From Capra hircus (lineage: Eukaryota > Chordata > Mammalia > Artiodactyla > Bovidae), in contig NW_017189840.1 in the NCBI RefSeq assembly GCF_001704415.2, positions 158,005 through 222,004 of the forward strand: a DNA stretch of 64,000 bases, written 5' to 3'. The notes under the pieces were generated by a model. The model was not told the DNA's origin. It saw only the letters and a program-made list of their open reading frames with translations, and made no database searches. Below, piece by piece: positions 10,301 through 22,800 of the stretch. The first letter of the stretch is position 1. Each line of letters starts with the position of its first letter. The position numbers were made by a program, and so were the translations under genes.

Positions 10301-11570
10301 GTGGGACCCTTAAATAATGAGAACAGTGACTTTTTCTGGTCACCATGCCAGGAACAAGGGCCACGAAGCTTCCATATGAGGAAACCGAGGCCCTGAGAGA
10401 TGAGGCTGAGGATCCCAGCCTCTGGTGTCGGGGATTGCGTCCAAGCCCGTCTTTCTCACAGATTTCAAGGTTTCATGGTGTCAGGAGGCGACCCAGTGAC
10501 ACAGCCCCAACGAGGAAGAACGGAGCTCCAGGTCGCAGAGAAACCATGGAGAGTGGTCCACACGGTCCAAAATGGTGGCAAACAGCCTATGGAGAGGCCC
10601 TGGCCTGCCTGTGAGTTCAGGCCCACCCTGGCCCAGATGAGGACTTCTGTCATTGTCCCTCAGCCTCGTCCCTGTCCCCAAGCACCCCTCCCCACTGACC
10701 CCGCTGCGGCCCCCTCCCTACTTTCATACTTGAGAGGCTTGCCACAAGGAAGGCCCAGGATATCTCTACCGACTCTGTGGGGATTTTTCCCATCTAAATT
10801 TAGAGTACCTATTACCCTGCTGTACCTGCTTCTCACAAAAAGGAGAGCCAGAAGAAGAGCGAGGGGAAGGCCAAGGCCTGATGGCGGCAGGGCCAAGGGA
10901 CCGTCACTCTCTCCCCACAGACGCCGCCTCAGGCCCTTGAGGCTGGTCCTCTTGGCAGGAGGCTGTAAGGAGTCAGAGGTTCCTCGCAGGGGCCCTCAGA
11001 GCTGTCTCCCTCCAACACGGTGTGTTCACCCCTCTTCATTACCTGCCACCTGCCCCTGCCGCCCCCCACCCCCAGCACCATTTCACTATCACAGAGAGAA
11101 AAGCCAAGGCCTGAAGTTGGTTTTCTAGCCGTGGTGGCCTCTCTTCACCGCACCTCCATTTTAGGGACCCATGTTGGGGCTGGCATGGGCAGGGACCACG
11201 AGTGTAACCTAGAGCCCAACTTGTCAACCTGCAGGACTTGGCTCTTGGGACCTGTCTGGAGCCACAGGGGCTGTGACTGGGACTTTGACCTGCCTATGGC
11301 ATCCCTGGCCTGAGCTGCCTGTTCTCTGCGGCCCCAGAAGAGAAGAGGGAATCAAAGATGGAGTCCCCACGTCTATAAGCCTGAGAGGACTCTTCCTAGT
11401 CAACAGAACGAAGTCCCCAAGGTCTTGTGCTCTGGCTCTCAGTGACAGCTTGGGATGCTTTCTCTGTCTTAGCCAAACCTTCCCTCCCCATCTCTGTGTC
11501 CTCTCTCCTCACCACTGACCCTGTCCTTCCAGCACCAGCCTTGCCTCCACCCAAGTCTCTAAATTGCTCT
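7366..11570. other. Repeat-poor unique interval upstream of DUSP9
   Basis: About 4 kb with hardly any recognisable interspersed repeats, which is unusual for this window. Short homopolymer C at about 8076-8088. A MIR-like scrap near 10370-10415 is possible. A palindromic GRHL-like site sits at 9283-9297. No exon recognised. Low repeat density is compatible with regulatory DNA, but nothing proves it. Confidence 0.45.
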
Positions 11571-11614
11571 CAAAGGTCTTTCCATGATACTTAGTAATAA
11601 AGTATCAGGGAAAA

Positions 11615-11752
11615 CAATCTGAAAAAGAGTATATGTATATATATATGTGTATATATGTATATATATGTATCTGAATCACTGGGTTATATACTGAAGCTAA
11701 CATAATATTGTAAATCAACTATATTTCAATAAAATAAGGAAATGCCTCATGA
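11615..11752 (+). mobile_element. Artiodactyl L1 3' end with (AT)-rich insert
   Basis: The stretch from 'caatctgaaaaagagtat' to 'caactatatttcaataaaat' is the typical 3' end of an artiodactyl L1, in sense orientation. An AT/GT microsatellite (about 11631-11670) has expanded inside it. Confidence 0.75.
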
Positions 11753-12529
11753 AATTTTTTAAAAAGCTATGGCAAATAACATAAAATGTCTAAAGAAAAG
11801 CACTCCTGCATGTTCTTGCTCACTGCACCTCCCAGAGCCCAAGGCCGGTTGGCATCACCTTGTCTCTCAAGGTGATGGCTTCTAGATGTGACTTGTCCAT
11901 CTTCCCGCCGAATGCCAGGACCTCTGAAGCTCTTCTTCTCAATCAACCCACCTCTCACTCCCTGGTTTTGGATTCACCACTGGGGCCTTGGGTCTGGGCT
12001 CCCACCTCTGTCCTGTCCTGTCCATTCGAACCCCTGCATCTCTGGGCTTCTCCCATAACCGTGGTCCCCTCTCCACTTGGTACCCTGTGGATCCCTTACT
12101 TGCCCCTGGCCATTTTCCTTTCCCACTATCATCAGTGGCCAATCCAAAGCTCCATCAGTCTTCTGGAGCCCAGCTGAGGCCTGACCCTTTCAGTGGGTAA
12201 CTTTGCCACCCATATGACCTGGCATCTTCAGGCCAATCGGGTGAGAGCTCCCTGGACTTCCTGCCCTTCCTGACTCAAAGCCAGCAGCAGTTTTAGTCCC
12301 AGTACCCTGGCATCCAGGCTCAGAAGAGCTGGGGTCTGCTGTCCCATCCCCTTAGCTACTGTCACAGATGTCACCTTCAGAGGTGCCTTCCTATGTCCCT
12401 CCCACCCCTCTCTGCCCTCCAGGTTTGCTTCCCACCACTCTGGCCATTTCTGTCAAGTTTGTGTCAGGCTCTGAGTCCTCTTCTCCCCCTGCATGTTCCC
12501 CTGGGGTGGCTTCCGCTACTGTTCTGGGT
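11753..12529. other. Unique sequence, nothing recognised
   Basis: Pyrimidine-rich unique DNA. No exon or named repeat recognised. Confidence 0.4.
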
Positions 12530-12743
12530 GGGCTTCCCTGGTGGCTCAGATAGTAACGAATCTGCCTGCAATGCAGGAGACCCAGGTTTGATCCTTGGGT
12601 CGGGAAGATCCCCTGGAGGAGGACATGGCAACCCATTCCAGTTTCCTGCCTGGAGGATCCCATGGACAGAGGAGCCTGGTGGGCTATAGTCCATGGAGTT
12701 GCAAACAGTCGGATACGACTGAGCGACTGACACTTTCACTTCA
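12530..12743 (+). mobile_element. Bov-tA SINE
   Basis: A tRNA-Glu-derived head (GGCTTCCCTGGTGGCTCAG, with a B-box-like 'ggtttgatcc') is followed by the BovA body (TTCCTGCCTGGAGGATCCC, 'gtcggatacgactgagcgac'). Full-length type, sense orientation. Confidence 0.95.
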
Positions 12744-13019
12744 ACATGTTCACCTTTCCCGGGTGATGACTGTGTCATCATAGTCTCCACGGCTCCCTGG
12801 ATGACCCATGGCCCTTCAGATGTGTTCTTTGCCACAGGGAACTCGCTGTCTCCCCTCAGTTGCCCAGTTCCCGGCCTCAGGGCCATCATTCAGTTCCCTT
12901 CTCGCCACCCCTCTCACCTCAAGTTGCCACCTCCTGCTGGGTTCCACCTAAAGAGTGGGCACGTGCTGCCCTCCTGTCCCTGTCCCTTCCTCAGTCCTGC
13001 CCTCATCCCCTCAGGGTGG

Positions 13020-13290
13020 ACATGGTGACTCTCCTAAAGCAGAGGCTCTTGCCACCTAACCCCCCAGCATTGTTCAATGGCCCTAAGTGGCCTTGTGGCC
13101 TTGGGGACAAAGTCCAAGCACTTAAGCCGGCTAACATGGTCCTGTGTGACCTCTTGCCTTCCAGCCCCTCTCTCTCAGGAATCTTCTGCAGCCCCACTGC
13201 AGTTCCAGTGCTTGCCAGAATGTACCTGCTGTCTCATGTCCGCTGGCCTTATTCAAGATAAGCTGACGCTCTGAGGCTCCAGGCACACAC
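13020..13290 (-). mobile_element. L2 LINE fragment
   Basis: The passage around 13070-13160 (GACAAAGTCCAAGCACTTA, 'gtgtgacctcttgcc', 'cagcccc') follows the antisense L2 3' end. Diverged. Confidence 0.55.
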
Positions 13291-13299
13291 GTGTTCTGT

Positions 13300-15470
13300 A
13301 AGGCCACTCTTCAGCCCACTACAGCCAGCCCGCTGGCCCCAGTGCATGTTAGCCCATGTGCAAAATTCCCCCCACCCTGTCATCTCCCAAAGACTTCACC
13401 TGCCATACCACCACCACTTAGTGTTGCAGCTCCTCATCGGCCCGGTAAGGGCACATTGTCTTTTTTCCCTTCACTGGTACAGAACAGTTGGGGACAGAGG
13501 CCACATCGTGGTGGTGTCCCTCTCCAGCATGGAGCGCCCAGCCTGGCTCTGGGGGTGGGGCTCCTGTAGTGTGTGTGGACCCCAGGAGTGAATGGATCCA
13601 TGAACCTGACTACGATTGCTAGACAACTGAACTGGGTCACCAGACTGCTGATTAAGAAGCAGGAAGACAAAGCCGGCCACCAAGGAAGGGGCTGGGAGAC
13701 ATGGGCGTCACTGCCGGCCACCTCCATCCTGGCCGCAGGGAACCTCAGAGCATAGGGCTCTGGTCCTCCTGGTTCCCTTTGGAGTCACAGGTCTGAATCC
13801 AGGCCGGCTCTGAATGCAGGTGGACGCCACCCAGCCGCCGCAGGCCCTTCTTCCTGATGGGCCTGGGCACGTCCTCTGGCCCAGGATCACGGGGCACTGG
13901 GCATCCCGGCACAGCTGCATGCTGACACCCACCCTGGACCTACCAGGGTTGAGGCCAGTGGTGGTGGGCTTTGGGCCAAGCCTCTGCGAGACGACCATTG
14001 GGCAGCTCGTGATGGTGGGACCAGCCTGACCGTGAACTCTCGGTGCCCTCTGCAAGGACTGGCTGGGGGCTGCTGCCTGGGACCCCAGCCCTGGAGGCCC
14101 CCAGTCATGGCTGTGACTCTGGGTGGGAAGGGGGCGGCTTGGCCAGGGCCCCTGGCCTCCCTCTTCCGAGCAGGAGGCAGCACTGTCATCTCACTGCAGG
14201 GGGTGCCAGGCCTGTCCTCCCAACTCATTCCCCACCATCCACCAGCCCCTTCCTGGCTCTCGGCCTTAGTGGGCTTCTGGCCAGGAGCAGGCCAGGAGGG
14301 AGCTCGGGGCACCAGGAAGGAGGAGATTTGGAACCCCGGGGAAAGGCTGGCCTGCGTCCTTGATGGACTGTGTTGCAAGGCTTCCCTGTCTGTTGTCTGC
14401 TCCTCTGTCCAGGCAGCTGGTGAGCCTAGAGCCCCCATTGCAAGCGCCTCTGGGCTCCACCTCACCTGGCATTGGGCCTGGGCACCACAGGCCCTCCACA
14501 GATGTCTCCTGAGTGAATGATGTATAACCCCACATGGACCTTCTCAGCACCCCCGCCCTGGCCCACAGCTGTCTGACCATGGGGCTGGCTCCTGCCGCTG
14601 TGGCCACTTGCCAGGGCCCCTCTCTGCCCCAGGTTGTCCTCCTCCTCCAGGTGAGGACTGTGAATTCCTAGGGTTGAGCTCCAATAACTGTCTTGGCTCC
14701 CTCCTCTGTGCCCGGCTGTACCCACAGCCCGCAGGCGCAGTCATGGAGTCTGGACGCTCCCGCTGACCCAGGTGCCCTCACACCACCAGACATCTCTCCC
14801 AGAACCCTCCAACTGCCCACGCATCCCTCTTCCAGTCCAGGCAGCTGGCCGGGGCCCCGGGGTGGCTCCTACCCACACCTGAGGGCCAAGCGTGTGCTTG
14901 CTGAGGATGGGGCCAGTTACCCCCGCCCTGCCCAAAGGTGCTTGCTGGGCATGTAATGCAGAGAAAAGGTGGGCAGGGGCCAGAGGGGGGATGAGTTACC
15001 ATGCCATCCTGTCTGTATCCCTGGGACACCTCTGCTGCAGGTTCTGTGACCAGTCACCAGCCTTGGTTACTGCGGAAACCGGAGCCTCATGTGAGTGCTT
15101 GTCAGCTGTGTGGAAGAGGACAGGCAGAGAGCGCATCTTTCCAAGGGATGAGGGCCAGGGTGCCCACAAGACTGCATGGAACCCCACCGGGTGTCCACCA
15201 AGACCCTGGCTGGCTTCCAGGCTGAGAGGGGCCCCAGAGTGGGCTAAGGGAAAAGGTTAGGGGCACCCGAGGCTCCCAGTGTTGGCGCTAAAACTTGCTC
15301 CATCAGTGGTGCTATGGTAGCACAAACCTGGAACAAGGACAGTCATGTGGTGTCCACATGTGAGTGTGCACAAGCCTTTACAGGGCATAAATTCACCTCC
15401 CCAGGGAGCCTGCCAAGGTTGAGACACATGCGCACATGCACACACTCGTATATATCCAATTAAGATTTAA
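13300..15470. other. Repeat-poor unique interval
   Basis: About 2.2 kb of GC-rich unique DNA with many chance open frames. No exon, CpG island or named repeat recognised. Confidence 0.45.
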
Positions 15471-15550
15471 TTGGACCACATAAGGTGTAGCCAACAAAAG
15501 GGACAGTGACACAAAAGACCAAAATGTTCTAATAGGACATTAGTGTAGGG

Positions 15551-16219
15551 CTTGTTACGGGTTGAATGGCCCCCCTCCCACCACTCATATGCTGAGTCCT
15601 AACCTCCCTGTGCCTGTGAATATGACCGTCTTTGGAAACAGGGCCATCATCGATGTAATTAACATGAGGTCATACCAGAGTAGGGTGAGCCTCTAGTTAA
15701 ATATCAGGGGACCCCAGCCCCTAGGCCATAAACCGGGCCACACAGGAAGGAGTGATTGTCTTCCACAAAACTGGTCCCTGGTGCCAAAAAGGTTGGGGAC
15801 AGCTGCACTGTGACTGATATCCTTATGAAAGGGGGATATTGTTTTATCTGTTGCTGCAGCATGTGGGATCTTAGTTCCTCAACCAGGGATGGAACCCATT
15901 CTCCTTGCACTGGAAGCATGGAGTCTTAACCACTGGACAGCTAGGGAAGTCTCAATAGGGGACATTTAGACACAGACACTCCCAGGGAAAATGCTGTGTG
16001 GAGCTGTAAAACCAAGGGGCATCAAAGGCTGCCAGCACACCAGCAGGAGCCAGGGGCGGCCCCTGGGGCAGACCCTTCCCTGCTGCCTTCAGAAGGAGCA
16101 GAACGCTACACACAACTCGATCTGAGACCTTCAGCCTCCAGAGCTGCGACACAATAAATGTCTTGTTATTTTAACCCGCCTAGTTTGTGGTGCTTTGTTA
16201 TGACAGGTGTAGCAGACAA
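15551..16219 (+). mobile_element. Old ERVL-MaLR (MLT1-type) LTR, interrupted
   Basis: It begins with 'gggttgaatggccccc' and 'ctgagtcctaacc' and ends with 'cctccagagctgcgacacaataaatg ... tttgtggtgctttgttatgaca', the signature of MLT1-type solo LTRs. It is noncoding. A CHR SINE (15850-15953) and another repeat-like piece (about 15690-15810, family not named) split it. Confidence 0.7.
15850..15953 (-). mobile_element. CHR-type tRNA-derived SINE inside the MLT1-type LTR
   Basis: Antisense copy: 'gcatgtgggatcttagttcc', 'caaccagggatggaaccc', 'gtcttaaccactggacagc'. This is the usual order of the cetartiodactyl CHR family. Confidence 0.85.
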
Positions 16220-16290
16220 GTGGAGAGCCTTAGAGCTCTTGAAAGGCTTTCTCATCTATTGCATCATTTAAAGCTAAAAGATACCCTGTG

Positions 16291-16381
16291 AGGACTGCAG
16301 CGCACCATGCTTCTCTGTCCTTCACCATCTCCTGGAGTTTGCTCAAATTCATGTCCATTGAGTCGGTGATGCTAGACAGTC
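16291..16381 (-). mobile_element. BovB LINE 3' end fragment
   Basis: About 90 bases of the antisense BovB 3' region, recognisable by 'gagtttgctcaaattcatg' and 'tccattgagtcggtgatg'. Both ends are truncated. Confidence 0.85.
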
Positions 16382-16739
16382 TGAATACATGCTAGTTGGT
16401 GTTGAGGCAAATAGCCTTAGCATTTCTCAGATGAAGAGTTCAAGATTCGGCACACTTGAATGACTTTCCCAGAGTAATTCAGTTGGAAGCAGACCTGGGG
16501 CTCAGGGCAACTCTTTTGGTTTAAAATCTAGATCCAGTGATATGTAAAAGTGCTAAAGTCTCCAAGCTTCCTGATACAGTCAGATTTTAATTCTGTTGTA
16601 AACGATAAATTTGTGATGTTTTCGGCCTGACAGATACTGTTGATTGAATGAATCAAGGCAAATTGTCTATCCTTTCTCTATGCACTGTCCTACCTCTGAT
16701 AAATTGATTCCTTTTAAGGGAGAGAAAGATTCCTTCTTC

Positions 16740-17610
16740 TTCTTCTTTTTGCTATAAATATCCCTCCTCAGCACTGCTTTAGCTGCCTCTCACAAAATTT
16801 GCTACATTGGAATTTTATCTTCTTTCATTTCAGTGTATTTAAATTTTTTTCTTTAGACTTCATCTTTGCCCCATGGATTATTCAGATGTGTGTTTAGTTT
16901 CTTAGTGTCTGGAGATCCTTTTTTGCTATCTTTCTGTTACTGATTTCTAGTTTGATTCTATCGTGACTGGGGAATAAACTCTGCATGATCCAGTTCTTTT
17001 CAATTTGTTGGGTTGTTCTATGGCCTGGGATGTGGTCTGTCTTGGTACATATTTCATGGTGTTTGTAAGGAATGGGGATCTGCTATTATTGGGTAGTGGT
17101 GGTGTGGTGGTTGTTTAGTCTCTAAGTTGTGTCTGACTCTTGCGACCCCATGGACAGAGGAGCCTGGTGGGCTACAGTCCATGGGATTTTCTAGGCAAGA
17201 ATACTGAACTGAATTGCCATTTTCTTCTCCAGGGCATCTTCCTGACCCAGGAATCGAACCCAGGTCTCCCGCATTGCAGGCAGATTCTTTACCAACTGAG
17301 CTAGATCCATAAGTGTCTATTACATAGGGCTTATTGGCGGTGGTGTTGAGTTCTTCTACATCCTTGTTGATTTTATCTTGTTCTTTTGCCAGTTTTTGAG
17401 AGACGAATGTTGACCTCTCCAACTGTAACGTGGACTTCTCTGTTCCTCCTTTTGCTTCTAACAAGTTTTGCCTCACGTATTTTGCAGCTCTGTGGTTTGG
17501 TGTACGCACACTGAGGAATGTTATGTCTTCTTGGTGGATTGGCCCTTTATCATGATAAGTTTTTATTGTTGTTGAGATGAATTTGTTTATTTTTATGCAG
17601 ATTATTATTA
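16740..17610 (-). mobile_element. L1 ORF2 fragment, antisense, split by a SINE
   Basis: Diverged L1 in antisense: 'agcactgctttagctgcctc', 'ccccatggattattcagatg', 'ggcctgggatgtggtctgtc'. It continues on both sides of the Bov-tA at 17108-17304. No intact frame. Confidence 0.8.
17108..17304 (-). mobile_element. Bov-tA SINE inside L1
   Basis: Antisense copy with 'gtgtctgactcttgcgaccc', 'catggacagaggagcctgg' and 'ccaggaatcgaacccagg', the last being the tRNA-like part. Confidence 0.93.
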
Positions 17611-17979
17611 TTATGATTTTTTACCAGTTACAGTTTTCATGATTTAGGGGATGCAGCAGAATTAGAGGGTCTTGGAAACCAAGGGAACTCACCTCAGAGG
17701 AGGTAGTTTTACTTTGTTTGGCTATTCTAGACTGAAATTACAGAAAAGAAAAGAAAGTCTGCACTCTTTCCTGCCCCTTCCCATGGAAAAGGGAGGTAGC
17801 CATGAGTGGACATTGTCACCTGCTTGGGAATTCCAGCATAGCAGAGGTATGGATGGGGCTGGGCATTTTGATCAGAAATCACAAAGAGGTGTTTCCTTAT
17901 TTTACCTCTGAGACAGACCCAGCTTTAACAAGCAGCAGCAATCATAGTTGACATTGAAACAAGTTTCTTAATTTATTCT
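17611..17979. other. Unique sequence, nothing recognised
   Basis: No gene or named repeat seen. Confidence 0.4.
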
Positions 17980-18092
17980 TTTTTTAAAACTGTGTCCTGT
18001 TAGCATGCAGGATCTTAGTTCCCCAACCAAGGATCGAACTTCTGCCCTCTGCCGTGGAAGTACAGAGTCTTAATCACTGGCAGGGATGTCTT
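17980..18092 (-). mobile_element. CHR-type tRNA-derived SINE
   Basis: Antisense: T-rich tail side at 17980-17997, then 'gcaggatcttagttcccc', 'aaccaaggatcgaac', 'gtcttaatcactggcagg'. Confidence 0.85.
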
Positions 18093-18915
18093 TTTAGCTT
18101 ATTCTTAATTAATTGTATTCCTTTAAACCCTGCTCTAAATTAGAGCTTTTCCCAAATATGCATCCCAAACTAGTAATTGATAATTAGTTATGTTAGTTAA
18201 GAGCTTATCTTTAGGGAGAAAGCATAATTTAGTTGGCATCTAATAAATGCCTGTGGAATAAATGAATGAGCTGATTCGATTGGTTTCCAGGGATAATCTA
18301 GGTCTGGGCATAGTTACTGACACGGCAGCAGAGAAACCAGGAGGAAGTGGACTGCCTTCAACAAGTGTTCAACAAAATACACAGGCTGGGAAAGAACAGG
18401 GAAAGCTCTGTAGAAGGGGGGCCCTGGACCCTAGTCTTGCAGTAGGAGTCCACTGGGTGGAGCAGGGAAGAAAGTGGTACCAGGCTGGAACAGCATGGGC
18501 AAGACAGGGAGGGAGGAAAATGCTGCACCTCTTCAAGGACTCAGAAAGACTCCCTGTGGCACGTATGGTGTGTCTACTTGGGGTAAAGATGAAGCTGGAG
18601 GCATAGAAGAACCAAATGTGCAGAGCCACACAGCTGCCACATCAGAGAAGGGGACTCTGGGGAAGGCAATGCCCAAGACTGCCCCCTCTCTTTTGTTCAA
18701 GAGCCCAAGGCTGCTTCCCAGATGCCAGCTTGTCTCCCAGAGCCTCTGGGACACACACACACACACATTTTTGGGCCTTGATCACTCCCACCCCTCCCAC
18801 ACACTTTTGCCTGAAGTCACAGTACATGCACCCACACGTTCACAGTGTGAGTGCGAGCTCCTGGATACTGCCTCACCTCCCCTGTACAGCTGCCTGCATG
18901 CACACATGCATGTGT

Positions 18916-18963
<48 letters not shown>

Positions 18964-20088
18964 CTCTTGCCTCTGCTGGGCGAAAAGCCGACAGACATAC
19001 CTGTCCTTGGGGCTGGACCCTTTAGCTAGTGGCCTCTCGCCAAACCTTCCTCTTGCCCCCTCTTATGCCAGCTTCTGGTTCTCTATACTCTTCCAGAGGT
19101 GGGCAAGGGGAGCTGGGCACCATGCAGCCTGACAGATCCCTACAAGGGGGGCAAGATGTCTTTGCATCCCCTTGAGATGGTGGGCGGGTGGTTTGGTCCA
19201 CGGATCAGTGGGTTGGCTGCCAGATTGGGCCGGGGACAGTGGGTCACGGACAGGGATGGGCAGAGACCCGGGTGAGCCCGGCTCCTCGGTCCAGCCCACC
19301 CCTGAGGCTCAAGCTCCAGTCACACCTGACCTTTGTGCTGAGTTGATGCACATTCTCTCTCTTCTGGTGATCCTGCCTCCTTGTGTTGCAAACCCCCAGG
19401 GAGATGGCCATATAGGCCAGCTCCCACCCCAGGACCCTTCTTTCCTGATGCAGCCCTGGCAGCCACCTCGTGCATTCACCAGCTCTGAGCTGGTCCCCTG
19501 GGGGACAAGGGGTTGATCTGTGAACTCAAGGCTGCTGAGTCGCCACCCAGCCCAGCTGAGGACACCCCAGTGGGCTGCCTGCAGCCCCTAGCTCCAGCCA
19601 CAATAAGGGCAGGACACCCCTGTCTGATGCTGGCTGGTGCATCAGCAGAACCTCTGCCCTCCTTTTTGCCACCAGCCAACGTGGCACCAACATCCACTTC
19701 CTGCTCCCGGCAAAATTGGCCCATGGCCTCCTTGGGCCTGGCCTCCATGGCCGGCCCACGCTCTCCTTCTTGAGGGGCTTGCCCATTTCCCACCGATATC
19801 TTAGCTTCACCCTGGACCCTTTCTCTAGGTTCCTTCCCTAGTGGTGTCCCAAGGACCTGCTGCTGAGCTCAGTCAGTGCCCCCAGTGCTCCCTCCCCAGG
19901 GCCTCAGCTCCCTTGACTGACCATCCTGGGCTAGCCTCAGACAAGGGGAGACAGTATGGAGAGAGGGAGGCCTGGGGCAACCTCCCTCTGCCCCTCCCCT
20001 CCAGCTCCTCTTCACCCCTGCTCTTTCCTGTCCCTCTGGACCACCAGCCTGTAACGGTCATGGCCCTTTGGCCTGCAGCCTCCATGCG
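18093..20088. other. Unique interval with one (CA)n tract
   Basis: Unique DNA with chance open frames only. It contains the (CA)n microsatellite at 18919-18962 and a shorter CA run at about 18751-18766. Confidence 0.45.
18919..18962. repeat. (CA)n microsatellite
   Basis: About 22 uninterrupted CA units, preceded by mixed CA/TG alternation from about 18900. A likely length-polymorphic marker. Confidence 0.95.
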
Positions 20089-20706
20089 TCAGTTCAGTTC
20101 AGTCACTCAGTCATGTCCAACTCTTTGCTACCCCATGGACTGCAGCATGCCAGGTCTCCCAGAGTTTACTCAAACTCATGTCCATCAAGTCGGTGATGCC
20201 ATCCAACCATCTCGTCCTCTATCACCCCCTTCTCCTCCTGCCTTCACTCTTTCCCAGCATCAGGGTCTTTTCCAGTGACTCAGTTCTTTGCATCAGATGG
20301 CCAAAGTATTGGAGCTTAAGCTTCAGTATCAGTCCTTCCAATGAACATTCAGGATTGATTTCCTTTAGGAGGGACTGGTTGGATCTCCTTGCAGTCCAAA
20401 GAACTCTCAAGAGTCTTATCCAACACCACAGTTCAAAAGTATCAATTTTTTGGTGCTCACCCGGGTTTGATCCCTGGGTCGGGAAGATCCCCTGGAGAAG
20501 GAAATGGCAATCCACTTCAGTATTCTTGCCTGGAGAATCCCATGGATGGAGAAACCTAGTAGGTTACAGTCCATGGCATCTCAAAGAGTCGGACACGACT
20601 GAGTGAATTCACCTCACCTTACCTCACCTCACCCAGCTGTCTTTAGGGTCCAACTCTCACATCCATACATGACTACTGGAGAAACCATAGCCTTGACTAG
20701 CCAGGC
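20089..20706 (-). mobile_element. BovB LINE 3' end, split by a Bov-tA
   Basis: It starts at the repeated CAGTTCAGTTCAGT tail and reads antisense into the end of the BovB reverse transcriptase ORF (20089-20460). It is interrupted at 20461-20632 and resumes at 20633-20706. 5' truncated and noncoding. Confidence 0.93.
20461..20632 (+). mobile_element. Bov-tA SINE, 5' truncated, nested in BovB
   Basis: It starts inside the tRNA-like head ('ggtttgatccctgggtcggg') and runs to 'gagtcggacacgactgagtg', ending in a (CACCT/TCACC)-type tail. The BovB sequence continues in register on the other side. Confidence 0.92.
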
Positions 20707-22560
20707 CTCCATGTCTGGTGAGCATTAACTCAGAGGCCAGTGGCCCCAGGCAGGTGGTTCGAGATTTGACTGTGGGGAGGATACCTGGATCCACGGACAG
20801 CAAGGACCTAGAAGAGGGCTTTGGTGATGTGTACCCAGGGGCCAGGCTTCATGGTTTTGAACACCCTCTCCTCCCTGCTCTTGTAGGGTGTGATGGGCTT
20901 CTTCATTCATTCATTCATTCATTCAAAAAATAGTGAAGTACCTCTGGCATGTCACATACTGTGCTAGGAGCTGATAGAACAGGCAACAAAGCCAAGCAAC
21001 TATTGTTGAGGTGCTGATATTCAAGCAGGGCAGGCAGATGGTGACTCAGATGAAAGGCAAGTTTCCCAAAGCTCAGGGGAAACCTGAGCCCAGGCACCCT
21101 CCCAGAGCCCCTTGGAGCCAGCATGGCTGTGCCAGGTCCCTTCTAGTGACGGCTGGGCCCTGGGTGGCAGTGGCCTAGCAGCTGTGAGGCTGGGTTCAGG
21201 CTAACACACTGTCCCTTGCAGCCCCCAGCCCCATGGGGGAGCCCCTGGGGCCATCCTCTCCTTCTGTGTCCAGTGTCTCTCTTGACTACAGCCTTCACTC
21301 TTGCCCACAGTACCGTTTTTGCACTGTTCTCATCTTGGCATGTAAACCCAAGGAGGCCTCAGAGAACCGGCCTGCCTGGCTGCCCTGGGTCTCCACCACT
21401 CCCCTGCCCCTCATCAAGGACAGGGAACACAGAGCTGAGGCTGCAGACAGACAAGCAGACAGGTCGATGGGCCATCAGGCCTGTAGGGAGGAGGGTCATT
21501 GTGGAAAGAAAGCAAAGGGTCGAAGTCACCAGCTTTTGTGACATGGAGGGCCTTGGCCAGAGCAGTGTCAGTAGACACTGGGTAGGTGGCCATCAAATGG
21601 GCGGAAGGCTTGGGGCTGGGGGGTGATGGCTGGCGGGGTTCCCATGTGTTGAGTCCCAGTTGCCCAACCTTCACTGTCGGGGGAACGACCTGGGCACCTT
21701 GCTGGGTCCAGCATGCTCACCGAGTGATGGCCGCCAGCCCTTGCCCGTGGTCGGGAGCATCAGCTATCACCCTCCTGGTGCTTAGAGGGGCTCTTCCCCA
21801 CACCCCTGTCTCCCCAGGAGGAGTGTCCTGGGGCTGCCCTCAGGGTCCCACGAAGGGGTAACGAATGTTACCAGAATGTTCTCATCTCCAGAGCCTAACC
21901 TCATCACATCTTTGTCCAATAGGGCCACATTCATAGGGCCAGGATGTGGACCTGTGTCTCAGGGTTGCTGGCGGGGGGGGGGCGCACCATTCACCCCATC
22001 AGACCCACAGTGTGTTGCCCTCTCTGCTTCTGAGGGCAGTGATTTGCGGGAGGGTTCCTGGGTCCTCCCAGCCAGGGTGGAGGACGAGGCCTCCTGGCAG
22101 CTCTGTGGCGGCGGGGGTGGGGGGGTGGCCACCCTAGCCGCTGTCCAGCACGTAGCCAGATGGGAGTTTCATCCCCAGAGGGGCTGATGTGTTTGCAGCT
22201 GGGCACGTGCTCAGTGCATGACAGAGAGCAGGCCAGTGGGGAGGGGCCCAGGGCCCCTGTGGAGGGGCTGGCCTCACAGGGGAGCAAGGACAGGCCATCT
22301 GGAGGGCTTGGGGGTGGGGAGCGAGGGCCATGTGGGTCACGAGGATGGCCAGGGTGGGGGGAAGGAAGAAGCATTTGGGCAGTGGGCCCAACTGTACCTT
22401 GAGAACCTTCTTGAAGGCCTCCCTCCATCCTGCCCCCAAACCTTGGCTCACGAGGATCCCCTGACCTCTGCCCTTGCAGCCCCTCACCCCCCTACCCCAT
22501 GCTTCCAGGTTTCTCTGTAGGACAAGGGTTCAGCTCTCCACCCCCACTCCTATCCCCCCA
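20707..22560. other. Mostly unique GC-rich interval
   Basis: An (ATTC)n run at about 20900-20924 begins an ancient repeat-like stretch (to about 21060). The rest is unique GC-rich DNA with G-runs at 21971-21981 and 22111-22128. No exon recognised. Confidence 0.45.
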
Positions 22561-22800
22561 GCCTTGAAAATTATGCAGCCACGTAAATGCCATTCACCGT
22601 TAAGCCAAGCAAGCCATGGTTACTTTTCTCCTCTGCACAGCATTTTGTTTTCCCAGGAGTTAATAATTGTCCTCTGGCTGACTGTTTGCTTAGCTTCCCA
22701 TGCACTTATCACTAATTCAACCCGAGACTCGTCCCGGTGTGTAAATGTTCTCTCAAGACGTTCAAACACACCAGGCATTCAAGTGATTTCATCTTGAAGA
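22561..22800. other. AT-richer unique patch, possible conserved noncoding element
   Basis: A composition shift in otherwise GC-rich DNA, with an absence of any repeat family I recognise and homeobox-type TAAT cores near 22660-22670 and 22710. Function is unknown. Confidence 0.25.

Noticed and set aside
12530..12743. tRNA-like A and B boxes
   Set aside because: They belong to the head of Bov-tA and CHR SINEs. No intact cloverleaf tRNA gene was found here or in the other SINE copies.
22111..22128. G-run resembling a G-quadruplex
   Set aside because: Irregular G tracts in GC-rich DNA are common, and nothing nearby gives it a role.
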